Assembly: GCF_005860765.1 (NCBI RefSeq)
Contig: NZ_VCEI01000033.1
Location: 1-52,636, forward strand
Direction: 5' to 3'
Source of the DNA: Dyadobacter sediminis
Lineage (GTDB): Bacteria > Bacteroidota > Bacteroidia > Cytophagales > Spirosomataceae
Length of the DNA: 52,636 nucleotides
In this document: one piece after another, positions 51,698-52,636 of the stretch
How the letters are laid out: every line of letters starts with the position of its first letter
Numbering within the stretch: position 1 is the first letter of the stretch
Made by a program: the position numbers and the translations under genes
Notes under the pieces: generated by a model
The model's input: the letters and a program-made list of their open reading frames with translations, nothing else
Database searches by the model: none
What the model was told of the DNA's origin: nothing

Positions 51698-52291
51698 ATG
51701 GTGATTGGATACATTCGGGTTTTGAAGACTGAGCAGAATCAGGATTTACAATTGGACTCCATCAAGAAAGCAGGTTGTGAGAAAATTTGTCATGAAAAGA
51801 TCTCAGGTGTTTCCATACATAGATCTGAATATATCAAGATGATTTCCGAGCTTCGTAAAGGAGACGTAATCGTTGTATGGAGAATTGATCGTCTCGGAAG
51901 AACGACTTATGAGTTAATCAAGATGATGTTGGAATGGAAAGAAATGGGCGTGGATTTCCAGAGTATTTCAGAAGATATTGATACTACCACCAAAATGGAC
52001 CGGCTTTGGTATATGCTTAGTTGGATCTTTGCAGAGAATGAAAAAGAAACTTTAATCTAGCGGACTTTGGCCTACCACCCACGCGCCAGGGGTCGCGTGG
52101 GTGGTAGGCCAAAGGTTTTAACTAAAAAGTCTAAGGAGCTAGCTGGCCTTGCTGCAACACTGTATACAAGCAAAAAATATACAACGAAGCAAATTTGTGA
52201 GCAGCTTAGAATTGGGATTAAGGCAACGCTGTATAATTACTTAAGGCACGAAGGAATTGAGATTGAAGGCTGCATCAGAACTTCTACATAA
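51698..52291 (+). pseudogene. Serine resolvase with catalytic Ser replaced and a palindromic insertion
   Basis: A single frame of 198 codons interrupted by TAG at 52058-52060. N-terminus MVIGYIRVLKTEQNQDLQLD aligns without gaps with MKIGYARVSTQDQNLEMQLD of TnpR (3995), so the catalytic Ser is Leu. LDRLGR is present as IDRLGRT. After ENEKETLI-stop comes RTLAYHPRARGRVGGRPK, where relatives read RTLAGL.AARARGR.GGRP. HTH TTKQICEQLRIGIKATLYNY is intact. A perfect 21-bp inverted repeat lies at 52065-52114. Not a working recombinase. Confidence 0.85.
52065..52114. repeat. Perfect 21-bp inverted repeat inside the resolvase pseudogene
   Basis: Arms 52065-52085 and 52094-52114 are exact reverse complements with an 8-nt loop. 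The right arm encodes the conserved RVGGRPK; the left arm replaces the normal codons, suggesting a templated copy. Confidence 0.9.
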
Positions 52292-52558
52292 ATATTCATA
52301 CTTATACCACAGTTTTTTAATTCTGAAGTCTTCGTGCATAACATTCTTTAAATTCACAGCAATCATTCTAAAATTAGTATGGCGACAGTTAGCATTAGAA
52401 GTATACCATCTTATAAAATTATTGTTGCCGACAAATATAATTTGGCCTAAGAAAAGGTCTTACATAAACTATATCACTTTCCACACCTTATGGAATTTGG
52501 GAAGCAGTTTATGATACCTCGATTATGTTAGACCACTAATTTAGGTTTGTTAGTTGTT
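52292..52558. other. AT-rich gap with no supported gene
   Basis: No family signature. The last part (about 52525-52558) may contain the end of the insertion sequence whose transposase tail starts at 52559. Confidence 0.35.
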
Positions 52559-52636
52559 TTAGGCGCACATTTCAAACAGCTCTGCAGGCTTTTTTCGATC
52601 TATTCCCTGGTGCGCTCTGAAATGATATCTATCCAA
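52559..52636 (-). CDS. 3' end of a transposase/integrase (partial, runs off the right edge)
   Basis: The last 25 codons read LDRYHFRAHQGIDRKKPAEL then FEMCA and TAA. The Y..FR.HQGI..K.P pattern matches the C-terminal end of rve-core transposases (IS3/IS481 type). Family subgroup cannot be decided from this piece. Confidence 0.5.
   Translation of the reverse strand: MDRYHFRAHQGIDRKKPAELFEMCA

Noticed and set aside
1..52636. CRISPR arrays, tRNA or rRNA genes
   Set aside because: No regularly spaced direct repeats, no cas-like genes, and no cloverleaf or rRNA-like sequence noticed while reading; a dedicated scan was not possible.

Overview
The window looks like an accessory region of a Bacteroidota chromosome. 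Cytophagales of the Dyadobacter/Spirosoma type is my guess, not proven. The reasons are moderate AT-richness, few recognisable Shine-Dalgarno sequences, a PorT-like outer-membrane barrel protein, many free-standing CheY-like receiver proteins, and a style of YsnF/AvaK (DUF2382), YtxH and OmpA stress genes familiar from that phylum. I saw no rRNA, tRNA or CRISPR array.

Positions 1-12614 are a copper/silver island. At the left edge a decayed Tn3-family element ends in a 38-bp terminal repeat (88-125), directly against an AraC-type regulator gene. That gene is itself cut at its 3' side by a second, different Tn3 transposon (terminal repeat near 651, tnpA broken in an A-tract, res region, tnpR). 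To the right lie a divergent sialidase-like secreted protein and a rightward copper operon: a small His/Cys-rich exported protein, an HMA+DUF3347 protein, a multicopper oxidase with an extra C-terminal barrel-like domain, a CPH-type copper ATPase, a DUF305 lipoprotein, and the first 30 codons of a Cys-rich four-helix copper protein. The last gene is interrupted at 12615 by a second, same-orientation copy of the left-edge element (12615-13969). This copy keeps both 38-bp ends, a tnpA tail and a tnpR tail, and carries a YegP-like gene and an MscL fragment. The copper cargo is therefore bracketed by direct copies of one Tn3-family element.

Positions 14131-38000 are an envelope/general-stress island built from duplicated modules. 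OmpA + PRC-barrel/DUF2382 occurs at 14456-16009 (minus) and again at 36327-37892 (plus). Short DUF2382 + GSP17M-like/DUF2382 occurs at 22108-23470 and 28918-30193. Around them are a YciE/DUF892 protein, an AsmA/DUF748 protein, a quinone-reductase-like flavoprotein, an HU protein, YtxH proteins, a Na+/H+ antiporter, a PorT-like barrel, a DUF2892 protein, a BrkB/YihY protein and an AI-2E/PerM transporter. One IS3-family element (24276-25562) sits between a truncated resolvase and a truncated YtxH gene.

Positions 38147-52636 hold polyphosphate kinase, an SDR dehydrogenase, a YjlB-type cupin, TerC and a diacylglycerol-kinase-like protein. They are mixed with an unusually dense set of genes broken by one or a few lesions: an SMP-30-like lipoprotein (TAG), an IS1182-type transposase (TAA), a PAS histidine kinase (Trp-to-TGA), an AI-2E paralogue, and a resolvase with a templated palindrome and no catalytic serine. 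Two receiver-domain proteins are intact. The right edge is the 3' end of another transposase.

The genes suggest periplasmic/outer-membrane copper detoxification on the left and desiccation/osmotic/envelope stress on the right. This reading rests on family knowledge plus context.
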